Below, piece by piece: positions 25,689 to 36,200 of a stretch of DNA of 64,000 nucleotides. Source of the stretch: Telluria aromaticivorans (GTDB lineage: Bacteria > Pseudomonadota > Gammaproteobacteria > Burkholderiales > Burkholderiaceae_D); the NCBI RefSeq assembly GCF_013003915.1, contig NZ_JABAIV010000001.1, positions 620,001-684,000 of the forward strand, read 5' to 3'. Under the pieces are notes generated by a model. The model searched no databases. It was not told the origin of the DNA and worked only from the letters and a program-made list of their open reading frames with translations. How positions within the stretch are numbered: position 1 is the stretch's first letter; each line of letters begins with the position of its first letter. The translations under genes were made by a program, and so were the position numbers.

Positions 25689-26363
25689 ATGCCCGACTTC
25701 GATCCACACAGGCGGCAGCTGCTCAAGGCCTCGACCGCCGCCGTCGGCGGTGTCGCCGCGGCTTCCGGTTTCACGACCCAGGCCGTGGCCGCACCTGCCC
25801 CCGCGGCCCAGCCGGCGTCCACCCTGCCTGCCACCATGAGCATCTTGCTGCGCGTCAACGGCACCGAACACCAGCTGATGGTCGATCCGCGCACCACCCT
25901 GCTCGACGCCCTGCGCGAGCGCCTGCACCTGACCGGTTCCAAGAAGGGCTGCGACCAGGGCCAGTGCGGCGCCTGCACGGTGCTGGTCGACGGCCGCCGC
26001 ACCACCTCCTGCCTGACCCTGGCGGTGATGCAGGAAGGCCATGAGATCACCACCATCGAAGGACTGGGCACGCCGGGCAACCTGCATCCTCTGCAGGCCG
26101 CCTTCATCAAGCACGACGGCTTCCAGTGCGGCTTCTGCACCCCCGGCCAGATCTGTTCGGCCGTCGGCATGCTGGAAGAAGTGCGGGCCGGGATGCCGAG
26201 CCACGTGACGGCCGACCTGAATGCGAAAACCCAGCCCAGCGACATGGAATTCCGCGAGCGCATGAGCGGCAATTTGTGCCGCTGCGGCGCCTATTCCAAC
26301 ATCCAGGAAGCGATTGCCGAAGTCGCCGGGATGCCCTCGAGCGCGCCGGGAGCCAAGCGATGA
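25689..26363 (+). CDS. paoA: Aldehyde oxidoreductase, 2Fe-2S subunit (Tat-exported)
   Basis: This 224-residue small subunit of a periplasmic xanthine-oxidase-family aldehyde dehydrogenase has a Tat signal [17 protein letters not shown] at the N terminus. It has a plant-type 2Fe-2S domain (CDQGQCGAC plus a later Cys) and a helical second domain binding another 2Fe-2S (CGFCTPGQ and LCRCGAY). The start at 25689 follows an AAGGAA site; a longer frame exists upstream without such support. Its stop overlaps the next start as ATGA. By analogy with E. coli PaoABC it passes electrons from the Moco subunit towards FAD. Confidence 0.95.
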   Translation: MPDFDPHRRQLLKASTAAVGGVAAASGFTTQAVAAPAPAAQPASTLPATMSILLRVNGTEHQLMVDPRTTLLDALRERLHLTGSKKGCDQGQCGACTVLVDGRRTTSCLTLAVMQEGHEITTIEGLGTPGNLHPLQAAFIKHDGFQCGFCTPGQICSAVGMLEEVRAGMPSHVTADLNAKTQPSDMEFRERMSGNLCRCGAYSNIQEAIAEVAGMPSSAPGAKR

Positions 26364-27310
26364 AAGCCTTTACCTATGAACGCGCGAAGTCGCCGGCCGA
26401 CGCCGCAGCCAGCGCCGCCCGCCACCCGAATTCCCGTTTTGTCGCCGGCGGCACCAACCTGCTCGACCTGATGAAGCTGCAGATCGAAACGCCGTCCCAC
26501 GTGATCGACGTGAACGACCTCGCGCTCGACCGCATCGAGGCGGACGGCAAAGGCGGCCTGCGGATCGGCGCCCTGGTGCGCAATTCCGACCTGGCGGCGG
26601 ATGCGCGCGTGCGGCGCGACTATGGCGTGCTGGCGCGCGCCCTGCTGGCCGGCGCCTCGGGCCAGTTGCGCAACCAGGCCACCACGGCCGGCAACCTGCT
26701 GCAGCGCACCCGCTGCCCTTATTTCTACGACACCAACCAGCCCTGCAACAAGCGCAACCCGGGCAGCGGCTGCAGCGCGTTAGGGGGCTTCACCCGACTG
26801 CACGCCATTGTCGGCCAGAGCGATGCCTGCATCGCCACCCACCCGAGCGACATGGCGGTGGCCATGCGGGTGCTCGATGCCCAGGTCGAAACCATCAACC
26901 CGAACGGCACGACGCGCATCATCCCGATCGCCGACTTCCACCGGCTGCCCGGGAAGACCCCGCACATCGACCACAACCTGCAACCGGGTGAGCTGATCAC
27001 GGCCGTGACCTTGCCGCCGCCCGTGGGCGGCCTGCAGGTCTACCGCAAGGTGCGCGACCGCGCGTCGTATGCGTTCGCGCTGGTGTCGGTGGCGGCCATC
27101 CTGCAGCCGGGCGGCTCCGGCCGGGTCGCGCTGGGCGGCGTCGCCCACAAGCCGTGGCGCGTGGAAGCCGCCGAAGACAAGTTGGCAAGCGGGGCCCAGG
27201 CCTTCGCCGCCGGCCTGCTGCAGGGCGCCCGCACGACGCACGAGAATGCATTCAAGCTGCCGCTCGTGGAACGCACGCTGGCCTCGATCATCGCCGAAGC
27301 TAAGGCTTAA
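26360..27310 (+). CDS. paoB: Aldehyde oxidoreductase, FAD subunit
   Basis: This 316-residue FAD-binding subunit of the CO-dehydrogenase flavoprotein type has [13 protein letters not shown] near residue 33 and [21 protein letters not shown] near 105 (quoted within limits as [10 protein letters not shown] and RCPYF). The stretch with [14 protein letters not shown] resembles the extra 4Fe-4S site found in PaoB but not in other family members. Start overlaps paoA by 4 bp; paoC follows 11 bp after the stop. Confidence 0.95.
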   Translation: MKAFTYERAKSPADAAASAARHPNSRFVAGGTNLLDLMKLQIETPSHVIDVNDLALDRIEADGKGGLRIGALVRNSDLAADARVRRDYGVLARALLAGASGQLRNQATTAGNLLQRTRCPYFYDTNQPCNKRNPGSGCSALGGFTRLHAIVGQSDACIATHPSDMAVAMRVLDAQVETINPNGTTRIIPIADFHRLPGKTPHIDHNLQPGELITAVTLPPPVGGLQVYRKVRDRASYAFALVSVAAILQPGGSGRVALGGVAHKPWRVEAAEDKLASGAQAFAAGLLQGARTTHENAFKLPLVERTLASIIAEAKA

Positions 27311-27321
27311 CAGGGACTGCC

Positions 27322-29577
27322 ATGAAATTCAACGAACCAGCAACGACCAACCCGATCGACCAGCTCAAGGTCGTGGGCCAGCCGGTCAACCGCGTCGACG
27401 GCCCGCTCAAGACCACGGGCACGGCGCCGTATGCGATGGACCGCCACGACGTGGTGCCGAACCAGGCGCACGGCTATATCCTAGGCTCGAGCATTCCGAA
27501 AGGCCGCATCGTCTCGATGGACCTGGCGGCCGCGAAAGCCGCGCCGGGCGTGATCGCCATCGTCACCGCGCAGAATGCCGGCAAGATCAACAAGGGGAAT
27601 TTCAACACCGCGATGCTGCTGGGCGGCCCGCGCATCGAGCACTACCACCAGGCCGTGGCCCTGGTGGTGGCCGAGACCTTCGAGCAGGCGCGCGACGCCG
27701 CCCACCTGGTGCGCGTGCGCTACGAGCGCGACAAGGGCGTGTTCGACCTGCACGAGGTGAAGAACAAGGCCGCCGCACCGAAAGGCGAAGCCGCCGAGAC
27801 CAAGGTCGGCAACTTCACCGGCGCGTTTGCCTCGAGCGCCGTGCGCCATGACGCCGAGTACGCCACCGCGCACGAATCGCACTCCATGATGGAGCCGCAT
27901 GCCAGCATCGCGGCCTGGGACGGCGACGCGCTCACCCTGTGGACCTCGAACCAGATGATCGCCTGGAACGTGGGCGACCTGGCCAAGACCCTCGGCATCC
28001 CGAAATCCAAGGTGCGCGTGATATCGCCGTATATCGGCGGCGGCTTCGGCTCCAAGCTGTTCCTGCGCGCCGACGCCCTGATGGCCGCGCTGGGCGCGCG
28101 CGCTGCGCGCCGTCCGGTCAAAGTCACGCTGCAACGCGCGCTGATCCCCAACAACACCACCCACCGCTCCGCCACCTTCCAGCGCATCCGCATCGGCGCC
28201 ACCCGCGAAGGCAAGATCACCGCGATCGCCCACGACAGCGCCTCCGGCAACCTGGAAAAAGGAAGCCCGGAAAACGCGGCGACGCAAACCCGCTCCCTGT
28301 ACGCGGGCGAGCACCGCATGACCTCCAACCGCGTCGCCGGGATGGACCTGCCGGAAGCGAACGCAATGCGCGCTCCGGGCGAAGCGCCCGGCATGGCGGC
28401 GCTGGAAATCGCGATGGACGAGATGGCGGAAAAGCTCGGCATGGATCCGGTCCAGTTCCGCATCCTGAACGACACCCAGGTGGTGCCGGACAATCCCGAG
28501 AAGCCCGACGCAACCGACCCGCAGGGGAAGAAGCCCAAGACTGCGCATGTCCCGCATCCGCCGTTCTCCAAGCGCCAGTTCATCCAGTGCCTGCAGACCG
28601 GCGCCCAGCGTTTCGGCTGGGACAAGCGTTCCGCGCAGCCGGGCAAGCAACGCGACGGGCGCTGGCTGGTCGGCATGGGCATGGCCGCGGCCTTCCGCGA
28701 CAACATGCTGACCAAGTCGGCCGCGCGCGTGCGCCTCGACCGGCGCGGCATCCTGACGGTGGAAACCGACATGACCGATATCGGCACCGGCAGCTATACC
28801 ATCCTGGCGCAGACGGCCAGCGAAATGATGGGCATCCCGCTCGAGAAGGTCAAGGTGCGGCTGGGCGATTCGAGCTTCCCGGCCTCCTGCGGTTCGGGCG
28901 GCCAGTGGGGCGGCAACAACTCGGCGGCAGGCGTGTACGCGGCCTGCATCAAGCTGCGCGAGGCGATCGCCGCCAAGGCCGGCTTCGACCCGGCGCGCGC
29001 CATCTTCGCCGACGGGCTGGTCCGCGCCGGCGAGCGCAGCCTGCCGCTGGCCGAAGCGGTCGGCGAGCGCGAGCTGGTGGCCGAGGACTTCATCGAGTAC
29101 GGCGACATCGACAAGCGCTTCCAGCAATCGACCTTCGGCGCGCATTTCGTCGAAGTGGCCGTCGACGCCGCGACCTGCGAAGTGCGCATCCGCCGCATGC
29201 TGGCGGTGTGCGCGGCCGGCCGCATCCTGAACCCGAAGACCGCGCGCAGCCAGGTGATCGGCGCCATGACCATGGGCGCCGGCGCGGCCCTGATGGAGGA
29301 GCTGGCGGTGGACAAGCGGCTCGGCTACTTCGTCAACCACGACCTGGCCGGCTACGAGGTCCCGGTGCACGCCGACATCCCGCACCAGGAAGTCATCTTC
29401 CTCGACGAGACCGACCCGATGTCCTCGCCCATGAAAGCGAAGGGGATCGCGGAACTCGGCATCTGCGGGGTCGCCGCGGCGATCGCGAATGCGGTCTATA
29501 ACGCGACCGGCGTGCGGGTGCGCGAGTATCCGATCACGCTGGACAAGCTGATTACCAAGATGCCCTTGTCGTTGTAG
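27322..29577 (+). CDS. paoC: Aldehyde oxidoreductase, molybdenum cofactor subunit
   Basis: This 751-residue catalytic subunit of the xanthine oxidase family oxidises aldehydes to acids, probably a detoxification task in the periplasm. Moco-binding segments visible include YIGGGFGSKLF near residue 236, AMRAPGEAPGMAALE near 347, and SCGSGGQWGGNNSAAG near 523. The active-site glutamate is in KGIAELGICG near residue 711. There is no signal peptide, so it travels with the Tat signal of PaoA. It may need a PaoD-like XdhC maturation factor, which is not encoded in the window. Confidence 0.95.
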   Translation: MKFNEPATTNPIDQLKVVGQPVNRVDGPLKTTGTAPYAMDRHDVVPNQAHGYILGSSIPKGRIVSMDLAAAKAAPGVIAIVTAQNAGKINKGNFNTAMLLGGPRIEHYHQAVALVVAETFEQARDAAHLVRVRYERDKGVFDLHEVKNKAAAPKGEAAETKVGNFTGAFASSAVRHDAEYATAHESHSMMEPHASIAAWDGDALTLWTSNQMIAWNVGDLAKTLGIPKSKVRVISPYIGGGFGSKLFLRADALMAALGARAARRPVKVTLQRALIPNNTTHRSATFQRIRIGATREGKITAIAHDSASGNLEKGSPENAATQTRSLYAGEHRMTSNRVAGMDLPEANAMRAPGEAPGMAALEIAMDEMAEKLGMDPVQFRILNDTQVVPDNPEKPDATDPQGKKPKTAHVPHPPFSKRQFIQCLQTGAQRFGWDKRSAQPGKQRDGRWLVGMGMAAAFRDNMLTKSAARVRLDRRGILTVETDMTDIGTGSYTILAQTASEMMGIPLEKVKVRLGDSSFPASCGSGGQWGGNNSAAGVYAACIKLREAIAAKAGFDPARAIFADGLVRAGERSLPLAEAVGERELVAEDFIEYGDIDKRFQQSTFGAHFVEVAVDAATCEVRIRRMLAVCAAGRILNPKTARSQVIGAMTMGAGAALMEELAVDKRLGYFVNHDLAGYEVPVHADIPHQEVIFLDETDPMSSPMKAKGIAELGICGVAAAIANAVYNATGVRVREYPITLDKLITKMPLSL

Positions 29578-29600
29578 ATGACGGAGATTGCCGCTGACCC

Positions 29601-29820
29601 GTAGGGTGGGCGGGGTAATTCAGGCCAATGGCCTGAATTACGAGCGCCCGCGCGTTCAACTGACGGTGCTGCCGCCCGTGCGCCGGTTCATATTGCGGCT
29701 GTCAATGCACGGGTTACCGGGCCAGTGGACCATCTCGAACCACGGTGCTGCATCGTATCCAGCGGTGCATACTGAAACTATCACCGCGCGGGCGGGAGAC
29801 CCGCCCACCCTACGGTTCTC
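29601..29820. repeat. GTAGGGTGGGC interspersed repeat, locus 3
   Basis: The locus opens GTAGGGTGGGCGG and ends CCCACCCTACGGTTCTC. The hairpin gtaattcaggcc-AAT-ggcctgaattac is at 29615-29641, a perfect 12-bp stem. The right part carries ACTATCACCGCG and a GGGCGGGAGACCCGCCC hairpin. It fills the gap between paoC and the unknown gene at 30000. The remaining 180 bp to that gene show no further structure. Confidence 0.87.
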
Positions 29821-29999
29821 GGGCGGCATGCCCTGCCGACCGCAGTTTTGAAATTGCTTACGGTGCCGTTGCCTGAATGCGCAGGTCCTACCTCGCCTCC
29901 CCTCCTGAATAAATGATCCACGGAAACCGATGTTTCGCCCGTTACGGTTTGGAACAATTTTGAATCGTGCATACGCGCTGCCGGGCTTACGATTAATTC

Positions 30000-30395
30000 A
30001 TGAACTTCAGCTTTTCAACTCCACACAGCGGCGACTGCCTGGTCAAGCTCTGGGCCAGCGGGCGCTACGGTTTCTCCCTGCCGAAAAAGGTCGAGATCAC
30101 CGCGCCGGATGGCGTGACCTCGACATATTGCTATCACAGCCGCAAAGTCGGGGTGGGCGCCGAACTCACCAACCGTACGCTGGTCCGGATCGCGATTGCC
30201 CAGTTCCTGCGCGGGGTCCGCGGCGAGTCCATCGAGATCGACGACGCGGTGGCGCCCTTCAAGGGCACCCTGACCCAGATCCGGCCCTTTGCCCCTCCGC
30301 CGCCGCCGCCCCGGGTGCGGCCGTCGCGGATCATGCCCAGGACGGCCGTCACGGCGCCTTCCGCCACTGGCTCCTTCACGAAGGAAGCGGCATGA
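30000..30395 (+). CDS. Small protein of unknown function
   Basis: This 131-residue protein has no signal peptide. A beta-rich N-terminal half (LVKLWASGRYGFSLPKKVEIT, read in parts) leads to LVRIAIAQFLRGVRGESIEI, then a Pro-rich linker (PFAPPPPPPRVRPS) and a basic tail. No good ribosome site precedes the ATG. It is followed 54 bp later by another small unknown gene in the same direction. No family recognised. Confidence 0.5.
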   Translation: MNFSFSTPHSGDCLVKLWASGRYGFSLPKKVEITAPDGVTSTYCYHSRKVGVGAELTNRTLVRIAIAQFLRGVRGESIEIDDAVAPFKGTLTQIRPFAPPPPPPRVRPSRIMPRTAVTAPSATGSFTKEAA

Positions 30396-30449
30396 CCATC
30401 CCCCCAGTCACGCAGTCAAATACGTCCACGCGCCACAAGGTAAGCACCC

Positions 30450-30848
30450 ATGCGAATTTCGTACACACCCGGTCAGGTAGCAATGCTCATCGGCAGGGCA
30501 GAACGCCAGCTCGAACAGGTCGTCGCCGACTCCATCCACCAGGATGGCGCGGGCCGCAACATCGCGCGCTCGGCCCACCACACCCTGCATGAAACGGTGG
30601 TCACGCTGATTCGCCTGTTCCGCGAACAGGTTCCCGGCGGCGCGGCGGCGGCGACGCGCATCGCGCGCGAGTATGCGAAAGGCGCCGATGCCCGCTCCGG
30701 CGCCCCGACCATGGCTTCTGTCCGGACCATCCTGTTGGTGGTGCAGGATGCGCGCACGAGCTTCCTGGCCGAGGGGACGGGGGTGGCAGGGGTGGAACCG
30801 GCGCCGCCGGTCGATACCGGGCATACGCGCGATATCAGGACCGGTTAG
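30450..30848 (+). CDS. Small helical protein of unknown function
   Basis: This 132-residue soluble protein is mostly helical (VAMLIGRAERQLEQVVADSI, TLHETVVTLIRLFREQV) with a flexible acidic tail. An AAGG stretch lies before the ATG. It is convergent with the MFS gene (3 bp between stops). I cannot assign it to a family. Confidence 0.5.
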   Translation: MRISYTPGQVAMLIGRAERQLEQVVADSIHQDGAGRNIARSAHHTLHETVVTLIRLFREQVPGGAAAATRIAREYAKGADARSGAPTMASVRTILLVVQDARTSFLAEGTGVAGVEPAPPVDTGHTRDIRTG

Positions 30849-30851
30849 CAG

Positions 30852-32063
30852 TCAAGCTGCGCTCAGCTGCCGCGCACGGGTGCTGCCGCCCACGCCCACC
30901 GCCGTGGCAATCGCCAGCGCCTGGAACAGCGCCACGCCGGCGAACACCCAGCCTGGCTGTCCCGCATCCATCACCAGCCCGAACAGCAGCGGCCCGATCG
31001 CCAGCCCGCTGTCCAGTCCCGAATAAACGACCCCATACACGCGCCCGGTCGCGCCCTGCGGCGCTGCCGCGCGGATCATCAGGTCGCGCGAGGGTCCAGC
31101 CACGCCCGAGCACAGGCCGATCAATCCCATCAGCGGCAGCGCCATCCAGGCCGGCCCGGCGCCGAAGGCCAGCACCAGCGCCAGCAGCGCCGCGGCACTG
31201 AAGGCCAGCGCCACGGTGCGGTCATGGTGTTTAGATCCGGCGCCGAGGAAGCCGCCCGCCACCATGCCCAGCGCCGAGGCCAGCATGTAAGCGGTATAGG
31301 AACTGGTGGCCAGCGCATGCGAGATCCCGTACAGCGATTCCAGGCTGATGGTGGCGAAACTCTGGATGCCGCCCAACGCGACTGCCGTGAGCAGGAAGAA
31401 CCCGAAGCACAGCCAGACCGCGCGCAGCTTCAGGAAGTCGAGCGTATTGCCCTGCGTGCCCTTGGCATGGCGCACGATCGGGTCCGGATACAGCACATGC
31501 CGGTTCAGCACCAGCATCACCAGCACGGCGACAGGCAGGCCGGCCGCCGCCAGCAGCGCGGTGCGCCAGCCCTGCACGGCCGCGATCGCGGTCAGGAAGA
31601 CCGGCGCCGCGGCCCAGCCGATATTGCCGACGATGCCGTGCGCCGAGAAGCCGTGCGCAAGCCGCGCTGCCGACACCCGCTGGTTCAGCAGCGTGTAGTC
31701 GGCCGGGTGGAAGATCGCGTTGCCGGCGCCGGCGATGAGCGCGCCCGCCACCAGGCCGGCGTAGCTGTCCGCGCCCGATAGCACGACAGCGGACACGCCC
31801 AGCATCGAGATCCCGAAGAACAGCACCGCGCGCGCACCGAAGCGATCGACCACGAAGCCGGCCAGCGCCTGCCCGATGCCAGAGACCACGAAGAACATGG
31901 TCATCAGGAGGCCCAGCTCGGTATAGCTCAGGTTGAACGCAGGCTTCAGCCAGGGGATGAGCGCCGCGAGGATCAGGTGGTAGAAGTGCGAAGTGCCATG
32001 CGCCAGGCCGACCAGGCCGATCACGCGCGCGTCCTGCTTCAGGGTGTTGTCCTTGTTGTCCAT
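30852..32063 (-). CDS. MFS transporter (fosmidomycin-resistance-like)
   Basis: This 403-residue membrane protein has about 12 hydrophobic helices. The opening VIGLVGLAHGTSHFYHLIL and the LTELGLLM-like second segment (SYTELGLLMTMFF) are typical of Fsr-type MFS proteins. DRFGARAVLF supplies the loop 2-3 motif. The start at 32063 follows AAAGGAAG. It is divergent from an AraC-type regulator with 88 bp between the starts, so the regulator probably controls it. Substrate unknown. Confidence 0.9.
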   Translation of the reverse strand: MDNKDNTLKQDARVIGLVGLAHGTSHFYHLILAALIPWLKPAFNLSYTELGLLMTMFFVVSGIGQALAGFVVDRFGARAVLFFGISMLGVSAVVLSGADSYAGLVAGALIAGAGNAIFHPADYTLLNQRVSAARLAHGFSAHGIVGNIGWAAAPVFLTAIAAVQGWRTALLAAAGLPVAVLVMLVLNRHVLYPDPIVRHAKGTQGNTLDFLKLRAVWLCFGFFLLTAVALGGIQSFATISLESLYGISHALATSSYTAYMLASALGMVAGGFLGAGSKHHDRTVALAFSAAALLALVLAFGAGPAWMALPLMGLIGLCSGVAGPSRDLMIRAAAPQGATGRVYGVVYSGLDSGLAIGPLLFGLVMDAGQPGWVFAGVALFQALAIATAVGVGGSTRARQLSAA

Positions 32064-32151
32064 GCCATCTTCCTTTGTCGAATATCCCAGTGTAGGCAGA
32101 TTTCGCGCGTCCGATTTAAGATAGCGTGTCAAGATTTGTCGAGAACCTGCC

Positions 32152-32949
32152 ATGTCGCTGCCGCGCCCGCTTTTACCACCCATCCCCGGCCCCGGACCAA
32201 CCGATGCCTGCCCGGTCACCCTGGCCTCGCGCAACCTGCCGGCCGACGTCTCGATCGGCGCCCACAGCCACGAATGGGCGCAGCTGACCTATGCCGCCAA
32301 CGGCATGCTGCGCGTGAGTGCCGACGGCAGCAGCTGGATCGTGCCGCCGCAGCGCGCGATCTGGATCGCGCCGCATATCGAGCACGAGGTCACGCTGCTT
32401 GAACCGGCCTGCCTCAGCCCCCTGCGCATCCACGCCTCGCGCGCCCTGTTCCCGGGCGAGACCTGCCGCGTGCTGGAAGTGAGCAGCCTGCTGCGCGAAT
32501 TGCTGGCGGTGATGGTGGCAGGCGGCGACGAGCTCCCTCCGCAGCGCGCCACCCTGGTCGGGGAGCTGATCCTGGACGAACTGGCGCGCGCGCCGACCCG
32601 GCCGATCCGGGTGCCGCTGCCGCGCGACAAGCGGCTCCGCGGCCTGTGCCAGGCCCTGGTGGACACACCTGGCGACACCCAGACCCTGGGCGACTGGGCG
32701 AAGGAGGTGGGCGCATCGGAACGCACGCTGGCGCGCCTGTTCGAGCGCGAACTGGGCATGAGTTTCGGCCAGTGGCGCCAGCAGGTGCGGCTCGCGCACG
32801 GAGCCTCCCTGATCGCACGCGGCCTGCCGCTGTGGCAAGTGGCGCAGCAGCTCGGCTACGCCAGCCAGTCGGCATTTACCGCGATGTTCAGGAAGACCTT
32901 CGGGACCACACCTTCGGCCTTTTTCGCGGGCGAGCAGCGGCGCAGTTAG
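32152..32949 (+). CDS. AraC family regulator with cupin-type sensory domain
   Basis: This 265-residue protein has an N-terminal cupin-like part (SIGAHSHEWAQLTYAANG, VPPQRAIWIAPHIEHEV), and a C-terminal pair of helix-turn-helices (TLGDWAKEVGASERTLARLF, LPLWQVAQQLGYASQSAFT, each within limits) ending FRKTFGTTPSAF. Such regulators commonly control an adjacent efflux gene, here the divergent MFS gene. A terminator follows 110 bp downstream. Confidence 0.92.
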   Translation: MSLPRPLLPPIPGPGPTDACPVTLASRNLPADVSIGAHSHEWAQLTYAANGMLRVSADGSSWIVPPQRAIWIAPHIEHEVTLLEPACLSPLRIHASRALFPGETCRVLEVSSLLRELLAVMVAGGDELPPQRATLVGELILDELARAPTRPIRVPLPRDKRLRGLCQALVDTPGDTQTLGDWAKEVGASERTLARLFERELGMSFGQWRQQVRLAHGASLIARGLPLWQVAQQLGYASQSAFTAMFRKTFGTTPSAFFAGEQRRS

Positions 32950-33058
32950 AAGCGCGCTTCAGACGCTGATAGCGGCAGCAGCACGACAGCTCGGGCCGCA
33001 AGCCTGCAGCGGAAGTCAATCTCCCCAAATTGTTTGAACTTTTCAGTTGTTGTTTTTT

Positions 33059-33087
33059 CACCGCCGCATAGAAAGGCGGTGTTTTTA
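33059..33087 (+). terminator. Rho-independent terminator after the AraC gene
   Basis: Stem caccgcc (33059-33065) with ggcggtg (33075-33081), 9-nt loop, followed by TTTTTAT. It ends AraC transcription and isolates the caspase operon downstream. Confidence 0.85.
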
Positions 33088-33232
33088 TGTCATGGCATTT
33101 GGAGCAGAATCAACCCATCGCGCATAGAACTACGGTAGAGCTCCCGTTTTTTGCTGATTTTTCCGGAGCTACCCGCAACGACGATTCCCAACGGCCGGGG
33201 TCGCGGCCGGTGCCAGACAATGGAGGACGATC

Positions 33233-36200
33233 ATGCCCGCCCCGTTCAAGCGGCTCACGCTGGACCAGTTCGCGAACCTGCTCAACCGCTACCAGTTCAC
33301 CCGCAAGATCAACGCAGTCCACATGCACCACACCTGGCGCCCGAACCATAGCCAGTTCAGGGGGCATGAGTCGATCGTCGGCATGTGGACTTACCACACC
33401 CAGACCAACAAATGGTCGGACATCGCCCAGCACATCACGATCGACCCGCAAGGCTATATCTGGCTGGGCCGCAACTGGAACGCCGCGCCGGCCAGCGCCT
33501 CCGGCCAGAACGGCGACAGCCACGCCGGCCCCTTCATGTTCGAGATGATCGGCGACTTCGACAAGGGCTGCGATCCCTTCGACGGCCCGCAGCGCAACAC
33601 CGTCATCAAGGTGATCGCCCTGGTGCAGAAGCGTTTCGGCCTGGCGCCGGGCAGCCTGATGTTCCATAACATGATGTCCGGTAAATCCTGCCCCGGCAGC
33701 AGCATCGACTACCGCGAGATCCTGGCCGAAGTCCAGCGGGTGCACGACCAGCCGGAACAATGGGAGCCGCGCAGCCGCAGCGCCATCTTCGCCGACGAGG
33801 CGATCGACGACCCGGATGCCCGCACCATCGACGAGGCAGTCGAGGACCTCGGCAGGGTGTCCGCATCGCAGCGCGATCCCGAGAATGCCGAGGCCTGCGT
33901 CCACACGCGGGGGGCGGTCGACGTCGATGCGGGCGCCCTGCCCGCCGGCCGCGCCATCGACCTCGGCGCCGCGCGCCGGGCCGGCCCCACCCCGGCCCAG
34001 CTGGCGGCCCTGCGGCCGCACCTGGTCAACCTGACGATGGGCGAACTGTCCGACGAGGGCGAGTACAAGACCTCGAAAGGCGACGTCGATGCGATCTTCG
34101 GCGAGCACCTGGAAGCGGCGTTCCGGCGCGCCCAGGCGCTCGAGCTGCCCTTGCGGATCGTGGTGCAGGCCCACGGCGGCCTGGTGAACGAAGCGGCGGG
34201 CCTGGCGATCGCCCAGAAGAGCGTGGACTGGTGGATGGCCAATAATATCTACCCGCTGTATTTCGTCTGGGAGACCGGCGCGTTCGAGACCATCGGCCAG
34301 TTGCTGCGGCGGGTGCGCGACGGCGCCACCCGCGGCGTGCCGCGCGACGTATTCGACCTGCTCACCGATCCCCTGGTCGAGGAAGCGGTCCGGGCCCTGC
34401 AGGGCCAGCACGTCTGGGGCGCCATGAAGCTCAGCGCGCAGCGCGCCTCGGCCCTGGATGTCATTGGCAATGGAGGCGAAGGCGACGGCCGCTTCCAGGG
34501 GGGCGCCTGTTATGTCGCGCAGAAGCTGCGCGATTTCTGCCGGCTGCACCGCGAGGGAGTCGAGCTGCATGCCGTCGGCCACAGCGCCGGGGCCATCTTC
34601 CAAGCCTATTTCATCCCCCGCGTGCTGCAGTTCGGCGCCGGTCCCTTCCAGTCGGTGCACCTGATGGCGCCGGCGATCCGCACCGACCTGTTCAAGGCCA
34701 CGCTGGCGCGCTTCGTCGGGCCCGGCAAGCCGGGGATCGAACAGATGGCGATGTACACCATGCGCAAGGATTACGAGCTCGATGACAACTGCGCCGGGAT
34801 CTACCGCAAGTCGCTGCTCTACCTGATCCACCATGCGCTCGAGCCCCAGCGCCGCACCCCGCTGCTCGGACTGGAAGAAAACCTGCGCGCCGACCGCGAG
34901 CTCATTGCGCTGTTCGGCCTGGACGGCAAGCCGCCGCTGGCCGACGTGGTCTGGTCGAAAACCGCGGCGGAACAGGGCCGCAGCGCCTCGCGTTCCAGCA
35001 CCCACGGCGGCTTCGACGACGACCTGGCCACCATGGGCAGCATCGCGCGCCGCATCCTGGCGCGCTCGGACGCCGACCGCATCGTCGAATACCGCCCCGG
35101 CGCGGACAGCAGCCGCGGCGCCGACGCCTGGAACGTCGAGGTCGCGCTGCCGACCGACATCCTGCTGCGCCCCGCCCCGGCCCCGCTTGCCGCGGGCGGC
35201 TTCATGGGCGAGTATGGCATGGGCGGCCGCTATCAAAGCAATGGCGGCAACGGTAACGGGGGCGCCGGCTACTACCATCCCGGCGGCGGCGTGCTGCACG
35301 CGCCTGAAATCGGCGGCGGACGCCGGCGCGCCCTGTGCGTGGGCATCAACCGCTACCCGACCTATCCGCTCACCGGTTGCCTGGCCGATGTCGAGGCATG
35401 GACGCGCATCCTGGGCCGGCTCGGCTTCGAGGACATCGCCACCCTGCTCAACGAGCATGCCACCCACGATGCAATCCTGGAGCAGCTGCGGCAACTGGTG
35501 CAGGCCAGCCGGCCAGGCGACGTCATCGTGTTCCAGTATGCCGGGCACGGCACCACGGTCACCGACCTGGGCGGCGACGAGGGCGGCGGCGACACGCCGG
35601 CCGACGACGAGGCGATCTGCCCGGTCGACTACGAGACCGGCGCCCTGATCCTGGACGACGACATCGGCCGCATTGTCGACCTGCTGCCCGAAGGGGTCAA
35701 CCTGACCTGCTTCATGGATTGCTGCCACTCCGGCACGGCCTCGCGCTTCGGGGTCGGCAAGAACCCCAGCAATACGGCCCACGATCCCGGCGACCGGGTG
35801 CGCTTCATCGTCGCCGGGCCGGAGCTGCAGAATGCACACCGCCGCTACCGTGCAGGAGTGCCCCAGGGCCGCACCCTCCCGCGCGGGCCTGCGCGCATGC
35901 GCGAAGTCCTGTTCGCGGCCTGCCTGTCGAGCGAAAAGGCCTGGGAAAGCCGCGGCCAGGGCGAATTCACCGTGCGCGCGACCGGGGTGCTGGGGCGCAT
36001 GGCGGGCAGCCTGGGCAGCATCAGCAACGCTGACTTCGCCCGCCTGGTCATCCAGGAATTCGGCCCGTCGCCGCGCCAGCAGCCGCGGCTCTACAGCAGC
36101 GAAGCGGCAGCGGCGCTCGGCCTGCTCGCGCCCTTGCAGGCGCATGCCGCGGCGGCAGCGTCCCGGCCGGCCTGGAGCGGCGAGGCCCAGCTCCTGATCC

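Noticed and set aside
33087..33548. A plus-strand frame beginning just after the terminator before the caspase gene
   Set aside because: It is in a different frame from the caspase gene, and the GGAGG site at 33233 fits the shorter start better.
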